DNA from: Neogale vison
Taxonomy: Eukaryota; Chordata; Mammalia; Carnivora; Mustelidae
Assembly: GCF_020171115.1 (NCBI RefSeq)
Contig: NC_058091.1
Span: 281,623,001 to 281,687,000, forward strand
Direction of reading: 5' to 3'
DNA: 64,000 bases
How positions within the stretch are numbered: position 1 is the first letter of the stretch; each line of letters opens with the position of its first letter. The notes beneath the pieces are model-generated. The model was given only the letters and a program-made list of their open reading frames with translations. It did no database searches and was not told the DNA's origin. The position numbers and the translations under genes were made by a program. This document shows positions 56,086 to 64,000 of this stretch, in pieces.

Positions 56086-56399
56086 AACGTTGTACATCTT
56101 TCTTTTTCATGGTTATTAGAAGTGTGGCTCATGTGTGGTTCTGTTGCAGGAAGTGGGGGAAATGTGTCATCTGCTTCTACCTAAAAACTGGAATACAAAA
56201 GGAGGTCTGGGAAGCAGAACAAAGGATGAACCCAAAGGGGGTTAATATCTATGAAAAGTCTCTATTTTTGGAAAGTTTCAGTGTTATGGAAGCATGATGA
56301 ATGCTTTGGACAAATGTTTGGATGAATTGCTTGCCATGCTTACTGATGACCTTCCATCACACTTAAAGGAGGAAAGCTTCTAGTGTCATAATCTGGATT

Positions 56400-57330
56400 A
56401 AAATGGAAGATCTCAAGTAAAAAACTTTACACCACGAAGAACTAGAAAAGAAAAGAATAAACTAAACTCAAAGTTAGCAAAAGGAAAGAAATCATGAATA
56501 TCAGAGCAGAGAAAAATCAATGAATAGAGAACAAATAAAAATCAACCAAATGGGAGGTTTTTTTTAATAAGCAAGATCAACAAACTTAACTAGACCAACT
56601 ATTGAGAAGGCTCAAATAAGGAAAATCAGGAATGAAAAAAGAAACTTCACAATGACTGTCTCAGAAATAAAAAGAATTATAAGAGATTATCACGACTATA
56701 TGCCAATCAGCTGGATAACCCGTAATGGATAAATGGTTAGAAACATACCTACCAAGACTGAATTAAAAAGAAATAGAAAGTCTGAACGGACCAATAATAA
56801 ATAGGAGACTAGAGTAGAATGAAAAAACTCCTAACCAAAAAAAGTCCAAGACCAGATGGCTTCACTACTGAATTCCAGAAAACATTTCAAAAGGAATTAA
56901 TACCAATCCTTTAAAAACTCTTCCAGAAAAGTGGAGTAGAGGGAAAACTCCCAAGTCATTTTATGAAGCCAGCATCACTTTGATACCAAATCCAGAAAAA
57001 CACACCACAAGGAAAGAAAACTACAGGCCAATATTTTTGATAAACATAGATGCAAAAATCCTCAGTAAAATACTAACAAACTGATTTAACAACACATAAT
57101 AAAGACTATACAAGATGACCAAGTGAAATGCATCCCTAGGATGCAACGTTGGATTCACATAGTTAAATTAGGCAACATCATACACCACCTTAACAGAATG
57201 AAAGTAAAAACACATGATCATCTCAATATGTGCAGAGAAAGCATTTGACAACTTCAACATCTCTTCATAATAATAACTATCAACAAAATAGGTATAGAAG
57301 AAACTTACCTCAACACAAAGAACTTACCCC
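56400..57330 (+). pseudogene. Old LINE-1 ORF2 fragment (reverse transcriptase region), + strand
   Basis: In order: AGCAAAAGGAAAGAAATCATG, AAAGAATTATAAGAGATTATC, AAGACCAGATGGCTTCACTACTGAATTCC, GAAAGAAAACTACAGGCCAATA, TAGATGCAAAAATCCTCAG, AAAGCATTTGACAACTTCAACATC. These words encode the reverse transcriptase core (including the 'SPGPDGF'-like and 'EKAFD'-like segments), but all frames are broken. Confidence 0.85.
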
Positions 57331-57655
57331 AGTCCCTGGTTAATTCTCTCTGCCCTTATTCTGCCCTGCATTTGTGTGTTTGTTTGTAGTTTTTTGTTTG
57401 TTTGTTTGTTTTCTCTCTCTCTCCCTGTGTTTCAGCCACAGTGGCCTGTTTACTCTTTTCTATAAACACACAAAACTGCTCCCGTCTCAAGGTCTCCCTC
57501 TGACTGGACCATTCTTCTGCCAGCATTCTTATGACTTCTTCCTTCTCTATATATTACTATCCAAGTGTCCAATGCTACCTCCGTATGTAAAGAAGTTGTC
57601 TTTAACCCTTACTATTTAGTGTTGGTATTTATTTCCTTCCTTCATACCACTTTTC

Positions 57656-57872
57656 ATTATCTGGTATTTTTTTTTTTTAAGATTTTATTTACTTATTTGA
57701 TAGAGATCACAAGTAGGCAGAGAGGTAGGCAGGGGGTTGGGGGAAGCAGTCTCCCTGCTGAGCAGAGAGCCCTATGCGGGGCTCGATCCCAGGACCCTGG
57801 GATCATGACCTGAGCTGAGGGTAGAGGCTTAACCGACTGAGCCACCCAGGTGCCCCATTACCTGGTATTTTT
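57656..57872 (-). mobile_element. CAN SINE, minus strand, 16-bp duplication
   Basis: Body about 57672-57856, with head complement GAGCCACCCAGGTGCCCC. ATTATCTGGTATTTTT (57656-57671) recurs with one change at 57857-57872. Well preserved (GCTCGATCCCAGGACCCTGGGATCATGACC). The 82-codon frame entering it from upstream is incidental. Confidence 0.96.
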
Positions 57873-57879
57873 AAGTATA

Positions 57880-60257
57880 GTTTTATAGGTTGGTTGGTTT
57901 GTCTGTCTTGCCCCACAGTCACTATTGCAAATAAGTGGAATACTTGCTTATCTTTTCTGTATCTCCAGACCCTAAAATAATGCCTGAAAAATGGTAATCT
58001 CTTCATAAATATTTATTAGTCAATATATAAATCAATATACCAATGAATCAACATTTAAGATGTTCTATACAGCCAATTAAAATAGTCTTTCTTGAACCTT
58101 GACATTCTCACTTCACTAAGGAGAAGATTAGCTTCCACTAAGGAGAATCAGGCTTCTACCTAGAAGGTTACTGGGACAATAGACTCTTGGTTAAAAAAAA
58201 AAAACAAAAAAACTTCAGTATTCTAACCAAAGCTACTAAAATTTACAAACGAACCTCTTTTTGTGGATAGACGTTCCATGTTCTATGCCGTAATGTGTGT
58301 GTATAGACCAAGCGTCAGTTTAGTACATAAAAATAAAGGTGTATGAAAGTAAAACAAAGAAAAAGGAATAAAATAAACTGATAAAAAAATATATGGGTAA
58401 CTAAAAATGAGGTAACCTTTTGGAGTGATTGTGCAGTTGGGCTTCTGCATTGGTTAGATGCCGGTTCAAATCTTGCCTGCCTTCGGTTGGATTCCCCAGA
58501 AGCAGATTCTGGCTGTGGTTTCTGTGTCAGTACTGCCTGAGGAGAACAATGAAGGACTGAGGGAAGCAAGAAAAGAAGAGGAAGAAACCAAACTAGTACA
58601 ATTACAAGCAAATTCCCAATGTCTGCCCTATTCTTCCCAGAGCCCTGGAGCGTTAACTAGTTGAAGACAGCTGTGTTTCAAACTCCTGTACTGTTCCGTC
58701 ATTGGCAATGAATGACTCAGAGGATGTCAACTCCCAGGCACTTGCACTTCTTAGTGTCTGGGTAAAACACCTGTACTCTTGAGCCAGTAGGAACTAAGCA
58801 GGACCAAAGCTGAAAGATGGGTATCTATAATAAATCAAATTGGTAAGAGAAAATGTGAGCATAGCTCTCACAATAACTGCTACATTGGTTTTTGACTTTG
58901 GGCAATTTACTGGTTTGTCAGAAGTCTTTGTTTTATATAAAATCATAAATTTAGAATGAATGAAATACAAAGGATATATGTACCCTCTAACACAATTCCT
59001 TTCTCAACTGTGGTAATTATGTCCTCATACCTTTTATAATACGGGAGAAATTAATGGTGAAAAAGTGAAAGTTTACAATTTAAATTTTAATCCTTTTTAT
59101 ACCATTAAATTTAAAAGATCCATTGCACCCGTACTCACTGTTCCTTTTACTGCAGTACTGAGTTTCCAGAGAAAGATGAAAAAACATCCCACATCTTGAG
59201 ACATGAGAGATGCCTCACAATACACAAAAGCAGTGTTCTTTGAACCACTCCCTAGCACAATAAGCAGGTGGATTTTCAGATATCAGAGTGGCACTTTAAT
59301 GTGCTAACAAGGAACATCTTGGAAACACCATGTACCTTACAATCTCAATCACTGGTTTTTCTTTCTGCAATTTCAAAGAGCAAGCAACAGATTTTTAAAT
59401 TATAATTAGATTTAAACTGTCATATGTTATATTCTCTGTTTCCCAAACAGATATCCATTAGCTGGTACAGCCTGCTTTTGCTAAAGATCATTTGTCTCCA
59501 AAGTTCCTTTAGTTTAACTAATTCAAGGGCTCTCTTCCTTTTGAATAAGAATAAATGCATTCTGATGCTATAGAGATTCATGTTAAATATTTAAGACATA
59601 CAGACAAAAACTCATTCAGCCACACCTACACTCTTAGTGAAGACCTCTGATTTACATTTAATTATCATTCTTCAGCAATTCCTTTTTTGGAACAAAAGTA
59701 GTTAAATAACTTACCAACCTCAAATGATTTTCTTAAACTATAAAATCAGCCTTCCACCCAGCATGGTTTTAATTATTAATGAGTTTTTGATAATTTGTGT
59801 GCAGGTAATTCTTAGAAAAGCAGAATTGCTATTTCCCAATTAAAATTTTTATGAAACAAAATATTGACTTAATGGCTTGCATTTTCATGTGAGACATATA
59901 ACAGAGGAAGACCTTAGAAGAAACTTTTCCCCTGGATCCCAGAGATATGGACCAATGATTAAAACTGAGAGAGCAAGAAAGAGAATGCCTGGGTGGCTTC
60001 TGACATGGGCCAGGACATCTAATCTCTGGGCACAGTTTCAGTGATTGTTTCCACCCCAACTGGAGTTGAGGATGGAAGGGAAAGTTTATACCCAACTTCT
60101 GCTCCATGCATATAAATGAGACAAATTGGCAAGTTACTGTAGGCACATGATTCATGTTTCTGGGAACACTGAGTAACTGTCTTGAAGGTATGTCAGTAGG
60201 AGAGACTCTGGTCATCACTACTACTTCTTCTTCTCCTCTTCCTACTCCACCACCTCC

Positions 60258-60292
<35 letters not shown>

Positions 60293-60400
60293 CTCCTCCT
60301 CCTTCTTTTCCAAAATAGCAATGACAGGGAGAAAAACAGTAGTTTTTAAGACTGAGAACTACCTTATAAGGAATGTAATTATTTATTTCCATAAATACAA
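57880..60400. other. Anonymous sequence with one pyrimidine tract
   Basis: No gene or confidently named repeat. TTGGTTGGTTTGTCTGTCTTGCC at 57890 is low complexity. A 187-codon minus-strand frame (59829-60392) owes its length to the poly-Gly reading of the triplet tract and is not called. Confidence 0.45.
60218..60312. repeat. Polypyrimidine (TCC/TTC)n tract
   Basis: About 95 bp of CTT, CTC and TCC triplets with only a few purines (TACTCCACCACC). Complementary reading gives spurious Gly/Arg-rich frames. Confidence 0.93.
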
Positions 60401-60404
60401 ATCT

Positions 60405-60885
60405 CCCTGGATTGGTTAGCTATTATTGCAATACTGCTGCATGACAAAATACCACAAAATTTCAGTGGCATGCAGAACTATTCATGATTCTCATTAATTC
60501 ATTGAATTACACTATCTAAGCTAGGCTCAGCTGGGCAACTCTGACTCAGGCTGCAGTGAGTTGGGCAGCTGTGATTCTCCCTGTATATTTATGGTCCAGC
60601 AGGAGCAGCTTTGCTCCTTGTGTCTCTCATTTGCCTTGGATCAGCAGGCTGACCATGCGTGTGTTCTCTTCGCAATGTCAGAAGCTCAAGAAAATACGCA
60701 AAAGCATGGAAGGTCATTGGAAACTTAAGCCTAAACCAGGCATGCTGTCAATCCTGTCCATGTTCCATCAGCTAATGCCAGTCATATACCTAAATTCAAA
60801 GTCAAGGGAAATGCCTACAAAAATAGGAATAACAATGGGTTTGCAGGAAAGGGTGAAGAAATAGAGTCAATTATTGAATCTACTA
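60405..60885 (+). mobile_element. Possible old LTR-type dispersed repeat
   Basis: TTAGCTATTATTGCAATACTGC, CAAAATACCACAAAATTTCAGTGGC, GGCTCAGCTGGGCAACTCTGAC, GGCTGCAGTGAGTTGGGCAGCTG and an end near GAATAACAATGGGTTTGCAGG resemble a common mammalian repeat starting 'ttagctattgctgcataac ... cttagtggctt'. It is probably an old LTR; I do not name it. The 102-codon frame 60556-60864 lies inside and is not supported as a gene. Confidence 0.5.
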
Positions 60886-60899
60886 CATTTCCTATTTTT

Positions 60900-61470
60900 C
60901 AAATTTGAAAGCTCTTGTTATAGGAATACTGTGCATCAAGAGATGCCTTCTTAATTAAAAAAAAAGAAGTTAATGAAACTTAAGTGTTTTATATGAAGAT
61001 TTTAACAGCAAACTTTTACTAATGTGCCTATTTTCAATGAATTATTTTTTACAAAATATATATGCATATATGTACAAACATATATAAACATACACATAGT
61101 GCTTTTCAATTGGAATTTCCTTAGACATTACCTTACTAAAACTCTTGGTATTATGTTTGTTTTAGATGAACTACAGAATGTTGAGATAAATTATTTTTAG
61201 TTATGGTAACATTTTATGTACAATAGTAGCTTGCACTAAATGATGTGTCAGCTGCTGTCTTACTTATTAAGAAGTAATAGAACTCAAAAAGACTTAGTTA
61301 GCATTATCTTTTTAATCAGTCAGAAAAATTTCAATCACAGAGATGACTCAGCTTATGCTTGTAACAGGATGGGAAAACTTTGGAGAATTCCTTCCTTAGC
61401 ATCAGTGAAAATGACGCATTGTTACTTAAGTTATCTCATATACTCTGCCTTCTTCAAAGCACACTAAAAA
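60900..61470. other. Anonymous AT-rich sequence
   Basis: No feature recognised; a short TATATG-rich stretch lies at 61060-61095. Confidence 0.45.
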
Positions 61471-61477
61471 TGTAGTT

Positions 61478-62130
61478 GGCATAGATCAATGGAATAGAAC
61501 AGAGAGCTCAGAAATAAACCCACATTTATATGACCAGTTAATCTATGAAAACGGATGCAAGAATATAAAATGGGAAAAAGTCTTTTCAAGAAATGGTGTT
61601 GGGAAAACTGGAGAGCTACATGCAAAGGGTGAAACTGGACATTTTCTTACACCATACACAAAAATAAATTCAAAATGGATTAAAGACCTCAATGTGAGAC
61701 CTAAAACCATAAAACCCCTAGAAGATATAGGCAGTAATTTCTCTGGTATCTGGCTTAGAAACACTTCTCTAAATAGGTCTCCCCAGCAAGGAAAACAAAA
61801 GCCAACTAAATTATTGGGATCATACCAAAATAAAATGCTTTTGCATAATGAACGAACCCATCAACAAAACAAAAAGGCAACCTACTGAATGGGAGAAGAT
61901 ATTTGCAAATGATATATCTGATATGGGTTAATATCCAAAACATATAAACATAATTTATACAACTCAACAACAAAAAAATAAACATTATCATTAAAAAATG
62001 AACAGAGGAGATCGCTTTGGCAGCACATATATGGAAATAAGTGAACAGAAGATCTGACTAGACATTTTGTCAAAGAATACATACAGATAACCAACAGACA
62101 CATGAAAAGATGCTCAATATCACTCATCAT
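61478..62130 (+). pseudogene. LINE-1 ORF2 C-terminal fragment, + strand, interrupted by the ERV
   Basis: AGATCAATGGAATAGAACAGA, CCAGTTAATCTATGAAAACGG, AAGAAATGGTGTTGGGAAAACTGG, AAATTCAAAATGGATTAAAGACC, TTTGCAAATGATATATCTGA and ACACATGAAAAGATGCTCAATATC. This is the L1 ORF2 C-terminal third in sense orientation, with stops and small indels. It ends exactly where the retroviral LTR begins, and the missing remainder should resume beyond the window. Confidence 0.88.
61993..62054 (+). pseudogene. Tailless U6 snRNA retropseudogene inside the L1
   Basis: TCGCTTTGGCAGCACATATA (62012-62031) is the 5' part of U6 snRNA with one apparent difference. The rest of U6 (about 80 nt) and any A tail are missing. 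AAAAAATGAACAGAGGAGA at 61993-62011 and AAATAAGTGAACAGAAGATC at 62035-62054 are diverged copies of the same L1 target, so this is a separate insertion. It has no upstream U6 promoter and is not functional. Confidence 0.8.
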
Positions 62131-62434
62131 TGTCGGGGACCGCCTCCGGCTGGGAAAGTCCCCACCATTCCACGATGGTGCTTGGCTAACTGCCAGCAAA
62201 ATACGCTGCAAGTGAACACCGAACTTTCTGGTGAAGCCCACCTAAAGGAGGACATAGTCATTGGCTGTTTCAAATTTAATCAGCATAGTAACAGGACTCT
62301 CATTGGCTCTCCCCATTGTTTGGCCCCTTATTGGTCACCCTGACACATATAAGCTAAGAAAGTTGTCGAAATAAAGAGACGAAGCATTAACACCATGCCA
62401 GGCTGGTTGTCGTTCTTGCAGGCCGAGGGCGACA
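62131..62434 (+). promoter_or_regulatory. 5' LTR of the IAP-like ERV (304 bp)
   Basis: The LTR begins TGTCGGGGACC and ends GGGCGACA, two bases before the primer-binding site. Within it I see three inverted CCAAT words (ATTGG at 62260, 62302 and 62330), a TATA-like ATATAA at 62347-62352 and AATAAA at 62370-62375. The TATA to polyadenylation-signal distance is only about 20 bp, so the signal must lie near the transcription start or in a very short R region. The LTR is short for a retrovirus but within the IAP-like range. The left flank is CATCAT; the matching right flank is outside the window. Confidence 0.9.
62347..62375 (+). promoter_or_regulatory. LTR TATA-like box and AATAAA signal
   Basis: ATATAA at 62347-62352, followed by AATAAA at 62370-62375. 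The order and tight spacing imply a compact U3/R boundary. Assignment is by motif only. Confidence 0.6.
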
Positions 62435-62436
62435 AA

Positions 62437-62454
62437 TGGTGCCGAGACCCGGGA
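62437..62454 (+). other. Primer-binding site, tRNA-Phe type
   Basis: TGGTGCCGAGACCCGGGA follows the LTR after the spacer AA. It complements the 3' 18 nt of tRNA-Phe except at one position, where a G in the site would face U (a G:U pair). Use of tRNA-Phe is a known IAP trait. Confidence 0.85.
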
Positions 62455-62496
62455 ATAGTTAACGAGTAAGTAAACCTTGCAAGGAGAAAAACCGCA

Positions 62497-62506
62497 GGTA
62501 AGCGGG
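62497..62506 (+). promoter_or_regulatory. Candidate splice donor in the ERV leader
   Basis: CAG/GTAAGC places the cut after 62497. A second candidate, GTAAGT, begins at 62466. Either could serve a spliced retroviral transcript; the acceptor would be outside the window. Confidence 0.45.
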
Positions 62507-62508
62507 GA

Positions 62509-62669
62509 AGGAACCACGATTAAAGTGGAGGGAATCTTGTACAAGACCGCAATAAGAAGCGGGCGGCCATAGAGCCGGGATTTTCTTAAGGGACCACGAT
62601 TAAAGTGGTGGGAATCTTGTACAAGACCGCAATAAGAAGCGGGGCGGCCATAGAGCCGGGATTTTCTTC
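62509..62669 (+). repeat. 80-bp tandem duplication in the ERV leader
   Basis: Copy 1 (about 62509-62588) and copy 2 (about 62589-62669) share ACCACGATTAAAGTGG, GGGAATCTTGTACAAGACCG, CAATAAGAAGC and GGCCATAGAGCCGGGATTTT. They differ by about four substitutions and one extra G in copy 2. Confidence 0.93.
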
Positions 62670-62773
62670 CGCGGTAAAGCGGGGAGTAAAGGTCGACTTA
62701 AGTATATGCGCGTAAAAAGTCAATGTGTTGGTTAGTGTCTTTAACATCTGCGTCTGTTGTCTTTGTGTTCATA

Positions 62774-63928
62774 ATGGGATCTGAAGTATCTAAAGAGTGT
62801 TCTTCTTGTGCCTCAGAGGTGGGTAGTTCTCGTGAAGAGGAAGAAGAAATGTCAGGGGAAAAGTTAGACCGTAAAATGTACTCCAAGTTTGAACAGTTGA
62901 AACTGTCGACTCCAGCAACGCCTAGTGCCCCTCCGCCGTATAATCCTATGGCGTGCCAAGGAGCTTGTAGCTGCTGCACCACATGCGGTAGTGGCAGGGC
63001 TTCGAGCTGGAGAGATCATGACCTGACCTCTGCCTTTCCGGTTTTAGAGGACCAAAACAACCAGCGGTATCATCAGCCTCTTGATTTTAAACTAGTTAAG
63101 CAATTAAAGGAAGCAGTCATGCAGTATGGCCCTCAGGCAGCCTTTACAGTATCTTTGTTGGAGACCATAGCGGGAATGAACTTAGTCCCTGAAGACTGGG
63201 GTAATCTAGCCCGCGCAACCTTGTCAGGAGGGCAATATCTAGTATGGAAAACAGCCTGGCAAGAATACTCACAGGACACTGCCCGCCGTAATGCAGCGGC
63301 TGGAAATCCTCAGTGGGACCTAGAAATGTTAATGGGAATGGGACCGTACATGGGAAAGCAGGCCCAAATACAATACAACCCTGCAGTGTATCTGCAAATA
63401 GCCGCGGCGGCCACTAAAGCATGGAAAACCATTCAAGGCAGTGGGGATTTACAGGGTCAGCTGTCTAAGGTAATACAAGGACCAAATGAGGCATATGCTG
63501 ATTTTGTAACGAGGCTGATGCAAACGGCTGGTCGAATATTTGGGGAGGTAGAGGCAGCCATGCCATTGATAAAACAGTTGGCTTATGAGCAAGCTAATAA
63601 GTGGTGTAAAGAAGCCATCAGACCTTGGAAAAGCAAAGACTTGAGTACATATATTAAAGTTTGCAGGGATATCAATGACAGTGTTATTCAAGGGCAGGTT
63701 ATGGCTGCAGCTATCACTCAAGGTTTACAAGGATTACAGGAAGCTCAACAATATAAACATAGGGGTATTCCTGGAGTTTGTTATTACTGCAAGGAGCCAG
63801 GACACCTTAAGCGTGAGTGCCCAGAGATAAAGGTGTCTTATCAGGAGCCTAAAAAACCAGGTATCTGCCCAAGATATGGGAGAGGTGCCCACTGGGCAAA
63901 TGAATGCCGCTCAATAAGGGATATATGA
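62774..63928 (+). CDS. ERV gag (IAP-like), open but with shortened matrix region
   Basis: Gag is the retroviral structural polyprotein (matrix, capsid, nucleocapsid) that assembles particles. I place the start at the ATG at 62774, giving 384 codons. It yields MGSEVSK, a classic N-myristoylation context (Gly2, Ser6), and the frame is open 17 codons further upstream without such a signal. In order are a short acidic N-terminal stretch, PPPY late-domain motif at residues 53-56 (62930-62941), and a capsid region from about residue 90. The major homology region QGPNEAYADFVTRL lies from residue 235. One intact CCHC box follows (C336, C339, H344, C349), then a second in which the second Cys is Tyr (C365, Y368, H373, C378). 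Only about 52 residues precede PPPY, so most of a normal matrix domain is missing. The frame ends at a TGA, with open sequence beyond it in the same frame. Expression is unknown. Confidence 0.9.
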   Translation: MGSEVSKECSSCASEVGSSREEEEEMSGEKLDRKMYSKFEQLKLSTPATPSAPPPYNPMACQGACSCCTTCGSGRASSWRDHDLTSAFPVLEDQNNQRYHQPLDFKLVKQLKEAVMQYGPQAAFTVSLLETIAGMNLVPEDWGNLARATLSGGQYLVWKTAWQEYSQDTARRNAAAGNPQWDLEMLMGMGPYMGKQAQIQYNPAVYLQIAAAATKAWKTIQGSGDLQGQLSKVIQGPNEAYADFVTRLMQTAGRIFGEVEAAMPLIKQLAYEQANKWCKEAIRPWKSKDLSTYIKVCRDINDSVIQGQVMAAAITQGLQGLQEAQQYKHRGIPGVCYYCKEPGHLKRECPEIKVSYQEPKKPGICPRYGRGAHWANECRSIRDI

Positions 63929-63954
63929 GGAAACTCTCTGCTTCCAAGAGGGTC

Positions 63955-63961
63955 AAAAAAC
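63955..63961 (+). other. Candidate gag-pro ribosomal frameshift heptamer
   Basis: A AAA AAC, a known betaretroviral -1 slippery sequence, is phased correctly for the gag frame (AAA AAC are gag-frame codons). It lies 26 bases after the gag TGA at 63926-63928, so as the sequence stands ribosomes reading gag would stop before reaching it. A G/C-rich stretch follows (GGGAAGGGGGGCCCC), which could contribute to downstream structure. Confidence 0.65.
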
Positions 63962-64000
63962 GGGAAGGGGGGCCCCACACCCCAGGGCCCTCAAATGTAT

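Larger units (their letters stand above)
62131..64000 (+). mobile_element. IAP-like class II endogenous retrovirus, 5' part (continues past the window)
   Basis: The insertion in L1 comprises a complete 5' LTR, primer-binding site, leader and gag up to the gag-pro junction. Placement in class II (betaretrovirus-like, IAP-like) follows from the tRNA-Phe-type primer site, the TGTCG...CGACA LTR ends, the PPPY motif, the CA major homology region and two CCHC-type boxes. An A AAA AAC frameshift site also lies after gag. pro, pol, env (if present) and the 3' LTR lie outside, so completeness and age by LTR comparison cannot be judged. The gag frame is open for over 380 codons in a region where every other coding relic is broken, which suggests a relatively recent insertion. 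Confidence 0.9.

Noticed and set aside
59829..60392. 187-codon minus-strand frame with poly-Gly/Arg stretch
   Set aside because: Its length and composition come from the (TCC)n tract read in reverse; no domain, and the flanks show no gene signals.
60556..60864. 102-codon plus-strand frame
   Set aside because: Lies inside a probable old LTR-like repeat and shows no known domain.
62012..62031. Functional U6 snRNA gene
   Set aside because: Only the first 20 nucleotides match, without the rest of the RNA or an upstream snRNA promoter.
61882..62241. 119-codon minus-strand frame
   Set aside because: It spans the antisense of an L1 ORF2 relic and the start of the ERV LTR, so it joins two unrelated elements.
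62723..62773. Use of the upstream ATG at 62723 as the gag start
   Set aside because: The 17 extra residues are hydrophobic and unlike a gag N terminus, while the next ATG gives a perfect myristoylation context.
62698..62982. 94-codon minus-strand frame at the start of gag
   Set aside because: Antisense shadow of gag; no independent support.
63449..63721. 90-codon minus-strand frame
   Set aside because: Antisense shadow of the ERV gag capsid region.
1..64000. CRISPR array, bacterial operon, phage or plasmid features
   Set aside because: Composition, SINEs, LINEs, microsatellites and lack of dense genes show nuclear mammalian DNA; no regularly spaced palindromic repeats were seen.

Overview
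The window is 64 kb of AT-rich, gene-poor nuclear DNA from a carnivoran mammal. The main evidence for the host is about two dozen tRNA-Lys-derived CAN SINEs, each with a head reading like GGCGCCTGGGTGGCTCAGT, an internal B box reading GGATCGAG, a CT-rich tract and an AATAAAATCTT tail. Carnivoran-type LINE-1 3' ends occur alongside them. The SINE tail (TGCCTACTTGTGATCTCT then TGTCAAATAAATAAA) looks like the caniform, most probably mustelid/musteloid, version and not the dog version; that is a judgement from memory of the families, not a search. I see no convincing host protein-coding exon. The longest open frames belong to transposable elements: a LINE-1 ORF2 end and a retroviral gag.

Layout. 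1-14.5 kb: mostly anonymous sequence with five CAN SINEs, MIR fossils, a badly decayed ERVL-type retroviral pol relic (integrase and dUTPase regions, about 4.94-6.56 kb) and an old L1 3' end. 14.5-15.2 kb: a Tigger (pogo-type) DNA transposon relic split by a SINE. 18.4-24.7 kb: a cluster of LINE-1 fragments in both orientations, ending with a young, 5'-truncated L1 whose last 326 ORF2 codons from the first Met are still open. 27-28 kb: a stretch with unusually many CpGs that I cannot assign, followed by a truncated tRNA-Ile copy flanked by a target-site duplication. 29-38 kb: sparse SINEs, L1 pieces and MIRs. 38.3-39 kb: an MaLR-type LTR and a hAT fossil. 39-42.8 kb: one old L1 carrying seven later insertions. 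43-57.9 kb: further SINEs, L1s, hAT fossils, a small minisatellite and simple repeats. 60.4-60.9 kb: a possible old LTR.

The most notable object is at the right edge. A class II (betaretrovirus-like, IAP-like) endogenous retrovirus is inserted in an old L1 at 62131. It has a complete 304-bp LTR, a primer-binding site for tRNA-Phe with one mismatch, a leader with an 80-bp tandem duplication, and a long open gag that lacks most of its matrix domain. Gag ends at a stop about 27 bases before an in-frame slippery heptamer. The provirus runs off the window. Just upstream, the host L1 carries a 3'-truncated (tailless) U6 snRNA copy.

There is no operon-like or pathway organisation here. The genes present are selfish-element genes, and the window is best read as a stratified record of retroposition. 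Everything is called by eye from sequence motifs and family knowledge, so repeat boundaries are usually good to about 10-20 bp where a target-site duplication is visible and worse elsewhere.
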